Positions 58,562 through 60,000 of a DNA stretch of 60,000 nt are shown piece after piece. A program made the position numbers and the translations under genes. The notes under the pieces are model-generated. The model searched no databases. It saw only the letters and a list, made by a program, of their open reading frames with translations, and was not told the DNA's origin. How positions within the stretch are numbered: position 1 is the first letter of the stretch; each line of letters starts with the position of its first letter. Origin of the DNA: Polytrichum commune (lineage: Eukaryota; Streptophyta; Polytrichopsida; Polytrichales; Polytrichaceae); contig OX485808.1 in assembly GCA_950295325.1 (NCBI GenBank), positions 3,414,501-3,474,500 on the forward strand, read 5' to 3'.

Positions 58562-59556
58562 GTTTCCTCGGGTCGATCACACCCCCTTACTTACCTGTAA
58601 GGCTTCGTCGTTCACATGCCAAATCTTCAACCTCCTCGTAGAGGGCATGGATCATGAAAACCTTATCCTCAAGGTCATTAAGGGATTCAAGATTGGTTGC
58701 CATTCTACAAAACTCATCTAGATCCCAATATTGAAATTCAAACTTTAAAACATTATTTTCTTCTTCTAGGCGCACTCTTAGGTCAACTAAGGATTCTTGA
58801 TCATCCCCTTTGTAGTTCCAATGCACTTTGGTGATGCTCCTTCATCAGTAAGTGTATACACCTTGATTTTCTTCATTCCCATGCCAAATTGTAACCCTAA
58901 ATTCAAACCTTGCAAGACCATACCCAAAACCTTAAAAATAACTCGTAATCACAAAACCAACAAAGAATAGGCGTACCATTAAAGCTAAACCCTAAACCAA
59001 ATACACATGGAAAACATTGCAAAGGAAGTGGCCACTATGAAAGAAACCCTAGAAAAGGCTAAAAAAAAAAGTGTGAGCTTGTGACAAAACCAAAACCGAT
59101 CGTAGAAAGCGTTTGAGGGTGACGGTGAAGGTTGTTAAGTTCTAAGCATGTATCAAGGTCACACATGTTCAACGCCATTGCAAAACCCAACGGCTGTTGA
59201 GGAGTGCCAACACATTCCTTCCCCCCCAAAAGTCACAAGGCATTTCCCTCCATACTAACGCACTTGATTCAAGTTTGGATAGAAACTACACACTTCTTCA
59301 TACAAGTAGTCAAACCCATAATTATTCTACTAATCCTACTACACACTTTTAGGGGGATCCTATATCTGTGACCCTATTTCCTTTTCTACTAAATACTAAA
59401 ATGAAAGAATTATCCACCACCCTATTTTACATATAATCATGTAGGGGACATATTTTCAATGCTATTGTAGATCTAACGAATTAAATTGTTTTTTGATTTT
59501 TTGATTTTTTAGAATCTCATGTGGTTTTCTAAAATTCCAATAGTCACCTCCCTGAG
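58562..59556. repeat. Ancient duplication, copy B, part 2
   Basis: Diverged direct copy of 53936-54604. The extra internal block, about 58587-58900, contains an exon-like frame, and a telo-box-like motif lies at 58985-58996. Confidence 0.7.
58587..58826 (-). CDS. Exon-like frame, unrecognised acidic coiled-coil
   Basis: 79 residues starting MHWNYKGDD, rich in Glu/Leu/Asp (VRLEEENNVLKFEFQYWD, LEDKVFMIHALYEEVEDLA) and predicted helical. It runs directly into ACAG|GTAAGT, a perfect splice donor, at about 58593-58587. That suggests an exon of a broken gene or a transposon gag-like segment. No downstream exon was found. Function unknown. Confidence 0.3.
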   Translation of the reverse strand: MHWNYKGDDQESLVDLRVRLEEENNVLKFEFQYWDLDEFCRMATNLESLNDLEDKVFMIHALYEEVEDLACERRSLTGK

Positions 59557-60000
59557 AGGTGAACACAAGGATTGAGGCCCAAACTCACCTTGAACATGCC
59601 CACCACCCACATGTGTGAGTTTGTTGCTCAAGTTCTAAGTTAGCCTCACAAGAAGCAAGCTCATCCCCCGGCCGCCCCCTTTCTCATGGCCATGTCCTTT
59701 GAGGGTGGTTGTTGGGATTTGGGGGTCAAATGTTTTAGCGGATGAGGCCACATTCATGCCCCTTTGGTGATTCGTCGATTTCCACAAAAATATAATATAC
59801 ACATGTCAATGTGACCAAAGTGCGTGTAGTGGACCTAAGTTCAATAAAGATTTGCAAATTTGTTCAAGACGCTACGTTAAGTACTTGAACCATGCAAGGC
59901 CCTTAAACGTGGCTCTTAGAGTCAAGTTCCATGCATTCATTACCCAATCACGGCGCCACCTAGGCCAACCGTCTATGGTTAGAACCTATCAACCATCGTA
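59557..60000. other. Intergenic, nothing recognised
   Basis: No frame or repeat worth calling up to the window edge. Confidence 0.4.

Noticed and set aside
54207-59560. Complete LTR retrotransposon
   Set aside because: The flanking repeats are direct, but no gag-pol domains, primer-binding site or TG..CA ends were seen; treated as a segmental duplication.

Overview
The window looks like nuclear DNA of a land plant. It is AT-rich, carries short Arabidopsis-type telomere motifs (CCCTAAA), and holds one large intron-rich gene whose protein closely resembles plant NOT1. The rest is mostly decayed transposons, satellites and diverged segmental duplications. I cannot fix the species. A non-seed plant, or a repeat-rich low-recombination region of one, is only a guess.

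Layout. 0.5-4.8 kb: two nearly identical 1.2-kb direct repeats, each with an intact minus-strand BTB/POZ-like gene. Two inverted copies of a ~340-bp transposon-like element with homopolymer-G ends lie at 2.15 and 5.44 kb. 7.2-9.6 kb: a decayed LINE reverse transcriptase split by two TIR elements, one 768 bp with telomere-like repeats inside and one 555-bp pogo-type element coding only a CENP-B-like helix-turn-helix protein.

10.4-29.4 kb (minus strand): NOT1, the scaffold of the CCR4-NOT deadenylase complex. I traced 50 exons with consistent phases; they sum to 7419 nt (2472 codons plus stop). N-terminal HEAT region, the TTP-binding-type region, MIF4G (CAF1-binding), DUF3819 (CAF40/CNOT9-binding), connector and C-terminal NOT2/3-binding homology domain are all present. 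The first few dozen codons are not resolved; a candidate first exon lies at 30979-31002.

31-40.5 kb: degenerate copies of a segment whose best copy lies just upstream of NOT1, a five-unit 339-bp satellite at 37.6-39.3 kb, and a CACTA-type MITE at 39.5 kb. 41-47.5 kb: pogo-like MITE remnants, a G/T-skewed tract, short diverged tandem repeats and a hAT transposase fossil. 48.3-51.8 kb: a ~3.4-kb non-coding element with inverted termini. 52.8-59.6 kb: an old tandem duplication with a ~105-bp degenerate repeat array inside. No tRNA, rRNA, CRISPR array or operon was seen.

Functionally the window has one housekeeping gene (mRNA deadenylation scaffold), a recently duplicated BTB gene pair and a large mobile-element load. 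I found no convincing new multi-gene system. The best leads are the poly-G-ended elements, the HTH-only pogo element and the repeated NOT1-upstream segment.
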